DNA from: Streptomyces collinus
Lineage (GTDB): Bacteria > Actinomycetota > Actinomycetes > Streptomycetales > Streptomycetaceae
Direction: 5' to 3'
DNA length: 64,000 nt
NCBI RefSeq assembly: GCF_031348265.1
Contig: NZ_CP133771.1
Span: 6,324,001-6,388,000, forward strand
Shown: positions 31,505-40,042 of the stretch, piece after piece
Layout of the letters: the number at the start of each line of letters is the position of its first letter
How positions within the stretch are numbered: position 1 is the first letter of the stretch
Program-made: the position numbers and the translations under genes
The notes under the pieces: generated by a model
The model's input: only the letters and a program-made list of their open reading frames with translations
Databases searched by the model: none
Told to the model about the DNA's origin: nothing

Positions 31505-32626
31505 TTAACCGCCGAGACGTTTCAACGCCTCCGGCGCCTCCTCGATCCGGTCCACCAGCGCGATCCGCGCCTCCATCGAGCGGCCCTGGGCCAGCGACCG
31601 GAGCAGCGGCCACGCGGGCAGCTTCTCCGTCCAGTGCACGCGGTTCACCAGCACCATCGGCGTCGGCTCGCCGCGCGACTCGTAGTAGTTGGGCGTCGCG
31701 TTGTCGAAGATCTCCTGCAGCGTCCCCGCGGCGCCCGGCAGGAAGACCACACCCGCGTTGGACCGGGCCAGCAGGCCGTCCTCGCGGGTGGCGTTGGCGA
31801 AGTACTTGGCGATGTGGGAGGCGAAGGCGTTCGGCGGCTCGTGGCCGTAGAACCAGGTCGGGATGCCCACCGAGCGGCCGCCCTGCGGCCAGCGCGTGCG
31901 TATCTCGAAGGCCGCCGAGGCCCACTGGGTGATCGACGGAGTGAAGTGCGGTGCCTTGCCCAGGAGTTCGAGCGACTCGGTGAGCATCTCGTCGTCGAAG
32001 GGGGCCGCGTACGCGCCGAGGTTCGCCGCCTCCATCGCGCCCGGGCCGCCACCGGTGGCGATGGTGAAGCCGGCGCGGGCCAGCTCCCGGCCGAGGCGTG
32101 CAGCGCCCGCGTACTCCTCGGTGCCGCGGGCCATCGCGTGTCCGCCCATGACGCCCACGACCCGGGCGCCGGACAGGAGTTCGTCGAGCGCGTCCGAGAC
32201 GGAGTCGTCGTGGACCGAGCGCAGCATCGACGCGTAGATGTCGCGGTCCGCCTTGGTGCGCTGGAACCAGGCGTAGGCGAGGGCGTCGGGCGTGGCCTCG
32301 TAGCCGTCGGCCAGCGACGCGAAGAGTTCGTCCGGGGAGTAGACCAGGCCGCGGTAGGGGTCGAACGGCAGGCCCGGGACCGGCGGGAAGACCAGGGCGC
32401 CGTCGGCTCGGACCTTCGCGTCCGCGTCCTCGCGCATGGCGCAGCCGAGGAAGACCGCGCCCGCGGTGTCCGTGGTGAGCAGCTCGCGCGTACGGTCCGT
32501 CAGGTCGACGGCCTGGACGCGGTGTCCGGCGAGGGTGCCGCGCGCCGAGACGGTGGCGTCGAACTCCTCGAGGGTCTCTATCTCACGGTCGTCGTGGTGG
32601 GCCGCATGGGCGGGCATCGTCTGCAC
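31505..32626 (-). CDS. LOG family protein
   Basis: A 373-residue protein of the LOG (lysine decarboxylase-like, nucleoside 5'-monophosphate phosphoribohydrolase) fold. The characteristic glycine loop GGGPGAMEAAN is near 195 and the second motif LPGAAGTLQEIF near 299 (family PGGxGTxxE, with Ala for the second Gly). Residues 1-140 are an extension beyond the short cytokinin-activating LOG proteins, so the substrate may differ. The GTG at 32626 and an ATG at 32617 are both plausible starts. A 24-bp gap separates it from the VOC gene upstream. Confidence 0.85.
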   Translation of the reverse strand: MQTMPAHAAHHDDREIETLEEFDATVSARGTLAGHRVQAVDLTDRTRELLTTDTAGAVFLGCAMREDADAKVRADGALVFPPVPGLPFDPYRGLVYSPDELFASLADGYEATPDALAYAWFQRTKADRDIYASMLRSVHDDSVSDALDELLSGARVVGVMGGHAMARGTEEYAGAARLGRELARAGFTIATGGGPGAMEAANLGAYAAPFDDEMLTESLELLGKAPHFTPSITQWASAAFEIRTRWPQGGRSVGIPTWFYGHEPPNAFASHIAKYFANATREDGLLARSNAGVVFLPGAAGTLQEIFDNATPNYYESRGEPTPMVLVNRVHWTEKLPAWPLLRSLAQGRSMEARIALVDRIEEAPEALKRLGG

Positions 32627-32650
32627 TCGCCCATGCTGGCACAGCCGCCG

Positions 32651-33058
32651 TCAGCCCTGGACGGCCGCCGGGTCCATCCACACGACCTCGAAGGTGTGGC
32701 CGTCCACGTCGTCGAAGGCGCGGCCGTACATGAAGCCGTGGTCCTGCGTCTCGCCCGAGACGGAACCGCCCGCCGCGACCGCCTTCTCGACCAGCTCGTC
32801 GACCTTCTCGCGGCTCTCGGCGCTCAGCGCGATCAGCACCTCGCTGGTCTTCGTCGAGTCCACGATGTCCTTCTTCGTGAACTGCGAGTACTTCTCCTTG
32901 GTGTGCACCATCACCACGATGGTCTCGCTGATCACGACCGAGGCGGTCGTGTCGTCGCTGAACTGCTCGTTGATCGTGAAGCCCAGCTCCGTGAAGAACT
33001 TCTTCGAGGCGCCGAGGTCGCCGGTGCACAGGTTCACGAAGATCATCTGCTGGTACAT
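32651..33058 (-). CDS. VOC superfamily (glyoxalase-like) protein
   Basis: A 135-residue protein of the vicinal-oxygen-chelate fold. It begins MYQQMIFVNLCTGDLGASKK and ends with the typical DVDGHTFEVVWMDP. Family members include glyoxalases, dioxygenases and resistance proteins; the metal ligands cannot be assigned firmly here. It lies 24 bp upstream of the LOG gene in the same direction, so the two may be co-transcribed. GGGAGAG lies upstream of the ATG. Confidence 0.85.
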   Translation of the reverse strand: MYQQMIFVNLCTGDLGASKKFFTELGFTINEQFSDDTTASVVISETIVVMVHTKEKYSQFTKKDIVDSTKTSEVLIALSAESREKVDELVEKAVAAGGSVSGETQDHGFMYGRAFDDVDGHTFEVVWMDPAAVQG

Positions 33059-33186
33059 GCGAGGTCTCTCCCATCAAGTCCGTGTCGTTACGCGGGGATA
33101 GACCGGGCGCCGGCCCGGAACTCATCGCCGTGCGGAGATTTTTTCGTACGAGTTTTCCTGCGGGCTTCCGGCGATCGCGGCGGGAC

Positions 33187-34824
33187 TCAGCGCGCCAGGG
33201 GGAGCGCCGCCAGTTTCGCGACCGTCAGGGTGAGCGGACCGAACACGGCGAGCAGCGCGACGGCGCGGAGGGCGGCGGCGCTGCGCAGCGCCGTAGCGGG
33301 AGCGCCGAGCCGCATCAGTGCGGCGGTGGTGTCGGCGCGGGCCTGCCGGGCCTCGACGGCCGCCGTGAGGAGCGTCGCCGTGGTGCACCCGGTCACGAGC
33401 AGCACGCCGAGGGTGGTGAGCGGGCCGAGCGAGAGCCCGTCCGGGGCGTGCAGCAGCGCCATGGCCCAGGCGGCGGACAGCACCGCGCAGACGACGCCCA
33501 GGGGGCGCCCGATGCGGACGGCCTCCGCCATGAGGATGCGGCCGGCCAGCAGCCGCAGGGCACCGGGGCGGGCCGACTGGAGCAGCCGTCCGCACAGATG
33601 GGTCAGGCCCGGACCGGCCAGGGCCAGGCCGACGGCGCACAGCGCCCAGCCCGCCAGCACGCCCGGGGAGGCGCCGGAGAAGGAGAGGTCGGGGGGTGTC
33701 GGAGCGGTACGGCTCGTGTAGCTCACCACGGCGAGGCCCGCGGCCAGCACGGTGATGCCCCACGGCAGACCGGAGGGGGCGGCGACGGTGTCCGGCAGGG
33801 CCGCGTCGGAGGCCTCGTCGGGAACGTCGGGCGCCGCGGGAACCGGGTGCCGGGCCAGGGCCCCGGCGGGGCTGATGGCTCCGGCCGCGTCCGGCGCCGC
33901 CGCGTGCGCGCTGAGCCGCTGGGCGGGATCGCCGGCCGGGCCCCGTGCGCCGGCCGCTCCCGGTGCGGCCGGGAGCGGCGCCGCGGGCGGAGCGCCCTCC
34001 GCGCCCGGGTCCATGGCGCTCGGGTCCACGGCGCCCGGGTCCATGGCGCCCAGGTCCACCGCGGGCGGTCGAGCGGGGTCCGCGACCGCGTTCACCGTTG
34101 CGCCGGGGCCAGCGGCCGGGGCCGGGGCCGACCCGCCGGTCCGGGCCGCGGGCGGCCCGCTCTTCGCGGCGGGCTCGGCGGTACGGCCGTCCGTGGGCCG
34201 GACGATCTGCCGTCCGAACCAGCCGTACGCCCCGAAGGTCTCGCGGGTGCTGGTGCGCCGGCAGGCGCCGAAGCGGCCGTACGTCCGGGCCGCCCGGGGC
34301 GCTGCGGGCCCCGCCTCGCGCGGTCGCAGGGCCAGGGCCACCGCCACCGACGCGCCGACGGGCACGAGCGCCAGCAGGGTCAGGGCGCCCGGCAGGGGCA
34401 GGGGCCGGCCCGCGGCGAGGGAGTCGGCGGCGGCGCCGTCGAAGGGCATGCCCGTCAGGTCGCCCCGCAGGTGCAGGAAGACGAGCAGGGCCAGCATCGA
34501 TCCCAGCGTGCAGGACAGGGCCGTCGTCGTCGCCGAGACGGCCATCATGCGGACCGGTCCGAGGCCGATGGCCGCGAGGCCGGAGCGGGGCTTGGTGCCG
34601 GGGTCGGTACGGGCCACCGCGAGCGCGAAGTACACCGTGGCGGCCAGCGGGGCCGCGCACCAGGCCAGCCGCAGCGCGGCGGCGCCGGGGGAGCCGGGGT
34701 GGCCCAGCGCGTAGCCCAGGGCGCACAGCAGCAGGAAGCCCGTGCCCGCCGAGGCCGCCGTGACCATCAGGCGGCGCAGCTGGACGGCGGGGTGGGCGCC
34801 GCGGGTCAGACGGAGAGCGAGCAC
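33187..34824 (-). CDS. ABC exporter permease (FtsX-like)
   Basis: A 545-residue membrane protein with helices near the N-terminus (about 20-150) and C-terminus (about 350-540), and a long soluble Ala/Pro/Gly-rich stretch (about 200-345) between them. The helix pattern and pairing with the ATPase upstream fit an FtsX-like export permease. Within the linker is a four-copy pentapeptide encoded by a 15-bp tandem repeat. Its start overlaps the 3' end of the ATPase by 19 bp. Substrate unknown. Confidence 0.75.
   Translation of the reverse strand: MLALRLTRGAHPAVQLRRLMVTAASAGTGFLLLCALGYALGHPGSPGAAALRLAWCAAPLAATVYFALAVARTDPGTKPRSGLAAIGLGPVRMMAVSATTTALSCTLGSMLALLVFLHLRGDLTGMPFDGAAADSLAAGRPLPLPGALTLLALVPVGASVAVALALRPREAGPAAPRAARTYGRFGACRRTSTRETFGAYGWFGRQIVRPTDGRTAEPAAKSGPPAARTGGSAPAPAAGPGATVNAVADPARPPAVDLGAMDPGAVDPSAMDPGAEGAPPAAPLPAAPGAAGARGPAGDPAQRLSAHAAAPDAAGAISPAGALARHPVPAAPDVPDEASDAALPDTVAAPSGLPWGITVLAAGLAVVSYTSRTAPTPPDLSFSGASPGVLAGWALCAVGLALAGPGLTHLCGRLLQSARPGALRLLAGRILMAEAVRIGRPLGVVCAVLSAAWAMALLHAPDGLSLGPLTTLGVLLVTGCTTATLLTAAVEARQARADTTAALMRLGAPATALRSAAALRAVALLAVFGPLTLTVAKLAALPLAR
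34001..34060. repeat. 15-bp tandem repeat x 4, in frame in the permease
   Basis: Four copies of GCGCCCGGGTCCATG-like 15-mers (34001, 34016, 34031, 34046), differing at one to three bases. On the minus strand they encode (M/V)D(P/L)(G/S)A pentapeptides inside the linker of the permease. Because the unit is a multiple of three, copy changes would keep the frame. Confidence 0.85.
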
Positions 34825-35555
34825 GCCGCCCGGCCTTCCGGCTCGCGTGGCTCGGCGACCGGCGGCAGGTGCACCGTCTGCACGCGCCGCCCGTCCAGCA
34901 GGGACACCGTGCGGTCGGCGAGGGCCGCGGTCTCCGCGTCATGGGTGGCCAGGACGACGGTGATGCGGTGGGAGCGGGCCGCAGTGGTGAGGGTGCGCAG
35001 CACCTGGGCGCGGTCGGCGCGGTGCAGGGGCGCCGTGGGCTCGTCGGCGAACAGCACCGACGGCGCGGGGGCCAGGGCGCGGGCGATGCAGACCCGCTGC
35101 CGCTCGGCCTGCACCAGTTGGTGCGGCCGTTTGCGGGCGCTGTCGCCGATGTCCAGACGCTCCAGCCACTCCAGGGCCGCGGTCTTGGCGCGCCGCCTGC
35201 TCGTGCCGCGCAGCATCAGCGGCAGGGCCGTGTTCTCCCAGACGTTGAGCTCCGGCACCAGGGAGGGGGCCGGGTCGATCCAGCCGAACCGGTCGCGGCG
35301 CAGCCGCTCGCGGGTGAGGGGGCCCATGGTGTGCACGGGCACGCTGTTGAACCAGACCTCGCCGCGCCGGACGGGCACCAGACCGGACAGGCACCGCAGC
35401 AGGGTCGTCTTGCCGCTGCCGCGCGGTCCGCCGATGGCGAGGATCTCGCCCTCGCGCACGCCGAGCGAGACGCCGCAGAGCGCGGGCGTGCCGTCGTCGT
35501 GCTGGAAGTGCAGGGTGTGTGCCCAGAGCACGTCGTTGTCCGGCGGGGCCTCCAT
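34806..35555 (-). CDS. ABC exporter ATP-binding protein
   Basis: A 249-residue ATPase of the MacB/LolD type. Walker A GGPRGSGKTTLL is near 38-49; the signature region is unusual (HQLVQAERQRVCIARALA), lacking the common LSGGQ; Walker B LFADEPTAPLH is near 170. The weak signature loop suggests altered activity or rapid divergence, but the rest is intact. It overlaps the permease gene by 19 bp, so the pair forms one exporter. Confidence 0.88.
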   Translation of the reverse strand: MEAPPDNDVLWAHTLHFQHDDGTPALCGVSLGVREGEILAIGGPRGSGKTTLLRCLSGLVPVRRGEVWFNSVPVHTMGPLTRERLRRDRFGWIDPAPSLVPELNVWENTALPLMLRGTSRRRAKTAALEWLERLDIGDSARKRPHQLVQAERQRVCIARALAPAPSVLFADEPTAPLHRADRAQVLRTLTTAARSHRITVVLATHDAETAALADRTVSLLDGRRVQTVHLPPVAEPREPEGRAACSLSV

Positions 35556-35761
35556 GCGCGTACACCTCGGTTCAGATCCGTAGTTCCCGTGCCATCCCCC
35601 GTGCGGGGGAACGAAGGTAGGGCCGATCGGTCACTTCGCACGCTAGGCAGAGGGCGGCGGGACGCCGGACAGCACGCGGCCCCGGGCCGCCGTTTCTCAC
35701 TCGAACGGGCGGCACCGGGGCCGGTGTTGATCATCCAGGCAGACGATCTGAGCGACGGGCG

Positions 35762-37123
35762 TCAGAGCTTCGTCCATGCCTCCGTGAGGGTGGCGCGCAG
35801 GATCTGCTCGATCTCGTCGAACGTCGACTGGTCGGATATCAGCGGCGGGGCGAGCTGGACGACCGGGTCGCCGCGGTCGTCGGCGCGGCAGTACAGGCCG
35901 TTGTCGTACAGCGCCTTGGAGAGGAAGCCGTACAGGACGCGCTCGGTCTCCTCGTCGTTGAAGGACTCCTTGGTGTTCTTGTCCTTCACCAGCTCGATGC
36001 CGTAGAAGAAGCCGTTGCCGCGGACGTCACCGACGATCGGCAGGTCGTGGAGCTTCTCCAGGGTGGCGCGGAAGTTGCCCTCGTTGTCCAGGACGTGCTG
36101 GTTGAGGTTCTCGCGCTCGAACAGGTCGAGGTTGGCCAGGCCCACGGCCGCGGAGACCGGGTGACCGCCGAAGGTGTAGCCGTGCAGGAAGGTGTTGTCG
36201 CCCTTGTAGAACGGCTCGGCCAGGCGGTCGGAGATGATGCACGCGCCGATCGGGGAGTACCCCGAGGTCATGCCCTTGGCGCAGGTGATCATGTCCGGCA
36301 CGTAGTCGAACTTGTCGCAGGCGAAGTAGGTGCCCAGACGGCCGAAGGCGCAGATGACCTCGTCCGAGACGAGCAGCACGTCGTACCGGTCGCAGATCTC
36401 GCGGACGCGCTGGAAGTAGCCGGGCGGGGGCGGGAAGCAGCCGCCCGCGTTCTGCACCGGCTCCAGGAAGACCGCGGCGACGGTGTCCGGGCCCTCGAAG
36501 AGGATCTGCTGCTCGATCTGGTCGGCGGCCCAGCGGCCGTAGGCCTCGGGGTCGTCGCCGTGGATCGGGGCGCGGTAGATGTTGGTGTTCGGGACCTTGT
36601 GGGCGCCCGGGACCAGCGGCTCGAAGGGGGCCTTCAGGGCCGGCAGACCGGTGATGGACAGGGCGCCCTGCGGGGTGCCGTGGTAGGCGACCGCACGGGA
36701 GATGACCTTGTGCTTGGTGGGCTTGCCGGTCAGCTTGAAGTACTGCTTGGCGAGCTTCCAGGCGGTCTCCACCGCCTCACCGCCGCCGGTGGTGAAGAAG
36801 ACCTTGTTCAGGTCGCCCGGCGCGTGCCCGGCGAGGCGCTCGGCGAGCTCGACGGCCTTGGGGTGGGCGTAGGACCACACCGGGAAGAACGCCAGCTCCT
36901 GCGCCTGCTTGAAGGCGGTCTCGGCGAGCTCGACCCGGCCGTGCCCGGCCTGCACCACGAAGAGGCCGGCGAGGCCGTCCAGGTAGCGCTTGCCCTTGTC
37001 GTCGTAGATGTACGTGCCCTCGCCCCGGACGATGGTGGGGACGGGGGCCTTCTCGTACGACGACATGCGCGTGAAGTGCATCCACAGGTGGTCGTACGCG
37101 GACTGGGAGAGGTCCTTGCTCAC
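35762..37123 (-). CDS. Class III aminotransferase (putrescine/omega-amino acid type)
   Basis: A 453-residue PLP enzyme. The lysine that binds PLP is in CAKGMTSGYSPIG (about K282), and the phosphate-binding region FFTTGGGEAVETAWK is near 110. Overall it resembles omega-amino-acid:pyruvate and putrescine aminotransferases more than GabT. Position next to an Lrp regulator and an aminobutyraldehyde-type dehydrogenase supports a role in diamine or beta-amino acid use. The GTG start lies 19 bp after the Lrp gene, so the two are co-transcribed. The exact amine is not known. Confidence 0.88.
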   Translation of the reverse strand: MSKDLSQSAYDHLWMHFTRMSSYEKAPVPTIVRGEGTYIYDDKGKRYLDGLAGLFVVQAGHGRVELAETAFKQAQELAFFPVWSYAHPKAVELAERLAGHAPGDLNKVFFTTGGGEAVETAWKLAKQYFKLTGKPTKHKVISRAVAYHGTPQGALSITGLPALKAPFEPLVPGAHKVPNTNIYRAPIHGDDPEAYGRWAADQIEQQILFEGPDTVAAVFLEPVQNAGGCFPPPPGYFQRVREICDRYDVLLVSDEVICAFGRLGTYFACDKFDYVPDMITCAKGMTSGYSPIGACIISDRLAEPFYKGDNTFLHGYTFGGHPVSAAVGLANLDLFERENLNQHVLDNEGNFRATLEKLHDLPIVGDVRGNGFFYGIELVKDKNTKESFNDEETERVLYGFLSKALYDNGLYCRADDRGDPVVQLAPPLISDQSTFDEIEQILRATLTEAWTKL

Positions 37124-37142
37124 GGCTATCGGGTCCTCACGG

Positions 37143-37682
37143 TTATCGGGTTCCCCACATGTAGGTCTGCTTCTTGAGCTTGAGGTAGACGAAGCTCTCG
37201 GTGGAGCGCACTCCGGGCACGGCCCGTATGCGTTTGTTGATGACCTCCAGGAGGTGGTCGTCGTCCTCGCAGACGATCTCCACCATCAGGTCGAAGGAGC
37301 CTGCGGTCATCACCACGTACTCGCATTCGGACATGGCCGACAGCGCGTCCGCGACCGCTTCCACGTCGCCCTCGACGTTGACGCCGACCATCGCCTGTCT
37401 GCGGAAGCCCACGGTGAGCGGGTCCGTGACGGCGACGATCTGCATCACGCCCTGGTCGAGCAGCTTCTGGACGCGCTGGCGCACGGCCGCCTCCGACAGG
37501 CCCACGGCCTTGCCGATGGCGGCGTACGGCCGGCGGCCGTCCTCCTGGAGCTGCTCGATGATGGCGAGGGAGACGGCGTCCAGCTGCGGCGAGCTGCCGT
37601 TCCTGGACTCGCGGGAGGGCTCGCGGGACTCCCGCGAGCCCTTCTGTTCTGCGCTTCGACTGGCCACGAGGTCACTGTGCAC
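37143..37682 (-). CDS. Lrp/AsnC family regulator
   Basis: A regulator with an N-terminal helix-turn-helix (LDAVSLAIIEQLQEDGRRPY; AIGKAVGLSEAAVRQRVQKL) and a C-terminal ligand domain (FVYLKLKKQTYMWG at the end). A Ser/Arg/Glu-rich lead (SRESREPSRESR) precedes the HTH. The start is uncertain; GTG at 37682 gives 179 residues. It heads an operon with the aminotransferase and is divergent from the aldehyde dehydrogenase, so it probably regulates both in response to an amino compound. Confidence 0.85.
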   Translation of the reverse strand: MHSDLVASRSAEQKGSRESREPSRESRNGSSPQLDAVSLAIIEQLQEDGRRPYAAIGKAVGLSEAAVRQRVQKLLDQGVMQIVAVTDPLTVGFRRQAMVGVNVEGDVEAVADALSAMSECEYVVMTAGSFDLMVEIVCEDDDHLLEVINKRIRAVPGVRSTESFVYLKLKKQTYMWGTR

Positions 37683-37777
37683 GAGGTCTCGACACTTCCG
37701 CAAGCCTAGAGCGATGAAATCCGTTGTTTGAGTCCCCCACTCCTGCGGATTCCGCACGATCGAAGGGAGTAGGGGTG

Positions 37778-37805
37778 TTGAAAACGTGGGTCGGCCGACT
37801 AGGGT
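37778..37805 (+). promoter_or_regulatory. Promoter of the aminobutyraldehyde dehydrogenase gene
   Basis: TTGAAA, 16 bp, TAGGGT, resembling a vegetative promoter, 42 bp before the GTG start. It lies in the Lrp/dehydrogenase divergent region, where an Lrp regulator would bind. Confidence 0.55.
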
Positions 37806-37846
37806 GGGTGTCTCAAGTACTGGACATCCGAACTGGAGGGCCGGCA

Positions 37847-39286
37847 GTGAGCACCGAGCTGCGTCGTCTGCGCAACTACATCGGCGGTGAGTTCAAGGAC
37901 GCCGCCGACGGACGGACCACCGAGGTGGTCAATCCCGCGACGGGCGAGGCGTACGCGACCGCTCCGCTGTCCGGGCAGGCGGACGTGGACGCCGCGATGG
38001 CGGCGGCCGCCGAGGCCTTCCCCGGCTGGCGCGACACCACGCCCGCCGAGCGCCAGAAGGCCCTGCTGAAGATCGCGGACGCCTTCGAGGAGCGCGCCGA
38101 GGAGCTGATCGCGGCCGAGGTGGAGAACACGGGCAAGCCCATCGGGCTGACCCGCTCCGAGGAGATCCCGCCGATGGTCGACCAGATCCGCTTCTTCGCG
38201 GGCGCGGCGCGGATGCTGGAGGGCCGCTCGGCCGGTGAGTACATGGAGGGCCTGACCTCCATCGTGCGCCGGGAGCCGGTCGGTGTCTGCGCGCAGGTCG
38301 CGCCGTGGAACTACCCGATGATGATGGCCGTGTGGAAGTTCGCCCCGGCGATCGCGGCGGGCAACACCGTCGTGCTCAAGCCGTCCGACACCACCCCGGC
38401 CTCGACGGTCCTCATGGCCGAGATCATCGGCTCGATCGTCCCCAAGGGCGTCTTCAACGTCATCTGCGGCGACCGCGACACCGGCCGCCTGATGGTGGAG
38501 CACGACACCCCGGCGATGGCCTCCATCACCGGTTCGGTGCGCGCCGGCATCCAGGTCGCCGAGTCCGCCGCCAAGGACGTCAAGCGCGTCCACCTGGAGC
38601 TGGGCGGCAAGGCCCCGGTCGTGGTCTTCGAGGACACCGACATCGCCAAGGCCGTCGAGGACATCTCGGTCGCCGGCTACTTCAACGCCGGCCAGGACTG
38701 CACCGCCGCCACCCGCGTGCTCGTCCACGAGTCCATCCACGACGAGTTCGTCTCCGCGCTGGCCAAGGCCGCCTCCGAGACGAAGACCGGGCAGCCGGAC
38801 GACGAGGACGTGCTGTTCGGCCCGCTCAACAACCCCAACCAGCTCAAGCAGGTCGAGGGCTTCATCGACCGCCTGCCCGCGCACGCGCGCGTGGAGGCCG
38901 GCGGCAAGCGGGTCGGCGACAAGGGCTACTTCTACGCGCCGACCGTCGTCTCGGGCCTGAAGCAGACCGACGAGATCATCCAGAACGAGGTCTTCGGCCC
39001 GGTCATCACCGTGCAGTCCTTCTCCGACGAGGAGCAGGCCGTGGAGTGGGCCAACGGCGTCGAGTACGCGCTGGCCTCCTCCGTGTGGACCAAGGACCAC
39101 GGCCGCGCCATGCGGATGTCCAAGAAGCTCGACTTCGGCTGCGTGTGGATCAACACCCACATCCCGCTGGTCGCCGAGATGCCGCACGGCGGCTTCAAGA
39201 AGTCCGGCTACGGCAAGGACCTCTCGGGCTACGGCTTCGACGACTACACGCGGATCAAGCACGTGATGACGTCGCTGGACGCGTAG
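37847..39286 (+). CDS. Gamma-aminobutyraldehyde/succinate-semialdehyde type dehydrogenase
   Basis: A 479-residue NAD(P)-dependent aldehyde dehydrogenase. The catalytic cysteine is in NAGQDCTAATR (C about 284) and the general base Glu in VHLELGGKAPVVVF (about 246-259). The set of motifs is like gamma-aminobutyraldehyde dehydrogenases (PuuC/PatD). The GTG at 37847 has GGAGGG upstream; the frame is open further left but that part has no ALDH character. With the aminotransferase it would convert a diamine to an omega-amino acid such as GABA. Confidence 0.9.
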   Translation: MSTELRRLRNYIGGEFKDAADGRTTEVVNPATGEAYATAPLSGQADVDAAMAAAAEAFPGWRDTTPAERQKALLKIADAFEERAEELIAAEVENTGKPIGLTRSEEIPPMVDQIRFFAGAARMLEGRSAGEYMEGLTSIVRREPVGVCAQVAPWNYPMMMAVWKFAPAIAAGNTVVLKPSDTTPASTVLMAEIIGSIVPKGVFNVICGDRDTGRLMVEHDTPAMASITGSVRAGIQVAESAAKDVKRVHLELGGKAPVVVFEDTDIAKAVEDISVAGYFNAGQDCTAATRVLVHESIHDEFVSALAKAASETKTGQPDDEDVLFGPLNNPNQLKQVEGFIDRLPAHARVEAGGKRVGDKGYFYAPTVVSGLKQTDEIIQNEVFGPVITVQSFSDEEQAVEWANGVEYALASSVWTKDHGRAMRMSKKLDFGCVWINTHIPLVAEMPHGGFKKSGYGKDLSGYGFDDYTRIKHVMTSLDA

Positions 39287-39304
39287 TCACACAGTTCGGC
39301 CGTG

Positions 39305-39334
39305 ACGGCCCCGGGCGCTGCCGCCCGGGGCCGT
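39305..39334 (+). terminator. Terminator after the dehydrogenase gene
   Basis: A 12-bp perfect stem (ACGGCCCCGGGC / GCCCGGGGCCGT) with a 6-nt loop, 19 bp after the stop and followed by TTCCGTT. Confidence 0.85.
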
Positions 39335-39389
39335 TCCGTTGCCCGCGCCTCATTTTTGAACATGTTCAACACGGGCGTAGAGTGCCTCC

Positions 39390-39914
39390 ATGAACGACAG
39401 AGCCGCCCTGGTGAAGGGCATCCGCGCCTGGTTGGTCCTCTTCGTCGTGTGCCTGGTGCTCAGCGGCGCCACGGCCTTTCCCCTGGTGCACGAACTGCGG
39501 TGGACCGAGGACCTGTTGCGCGCGCTCTCCGTCGGCGACCACCTGCCCGGACTGACCGAATGGATCGGGCGGGTCCGGGCCGGACTGGACCAGGCCGACG
39601 CCGAATACCCCTTCCTCCTCTACGGCACGGACTGGCTGGCCTTCGCGCACCTGGTCATCGCGGTCGCCTTCTACGGGCCCTACCGTGACCCGGTCCGCAA
39701 CATCTGGGTCGTCGAGTTCGGCATGATCGCCTGCGCGGGGATCATCCCGCTCGCCCTGATCTGCGGACCGCTCCGCGGGATCCCCTTCTGGTGGTCGGTG
39801 ATCGACATGGCCTTCGGAGTGTTCGGGGTGATCCCGCTGTACGTCGTCCGGCAGCGGATCAAGCGGCTGGAGGCGCTGACCGCGCCCGCGGCCGCCCCGG
39901 CGTTCGGCGGCTGA
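39390..39914 (+). CDS. Four-helix membrane protein of unknown function
   Basis: A 174-residue protein with about four hydrophobic segments (AWLVLFVVCLVLSGATAF; LAFAHLVIAVAFYG; EFGMIACAGIIPLALIC; WWSVIDMAFGVFGVIPLYVV). I recognise no domain. GAACATGTTCAA, a perfect inverted repeat (39357-39368), lies upstream and could be an operator. It is transcribed between the dehydrogenase and the membrane-tethered sigma factor; the ending RRLEALTA tail is cytoplasmic. Confidence 0.75.
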   Translation: MNDRAALVKGIRAWLVLFVVCLVLSGATAFPLVHELRWTEDLLRALSVGDHLPGLTEWIGRVRAGLDQADAEYPFLLYGTDWLAFAHLVIAVAFYGPYRDPVRNIWVVEFGMIACAGIIPLALICGPLRGIPFWWSVIDMAFGVFGVIPLYVVRQRIKRLEALTAPAAAPAFGG

Positions 39915-40042
39915 GAAAAACTGTTATCCCGAGAACCTTCACGCCGTCTCCCCGCATGTGATCCCCCACATAGCCAAGACCCCCGTCCTGCCTGAGAGGG
40001 TGCGTCCGGAGAAGTACCGATCCCGGCCGGCGAGAGGCTCCC

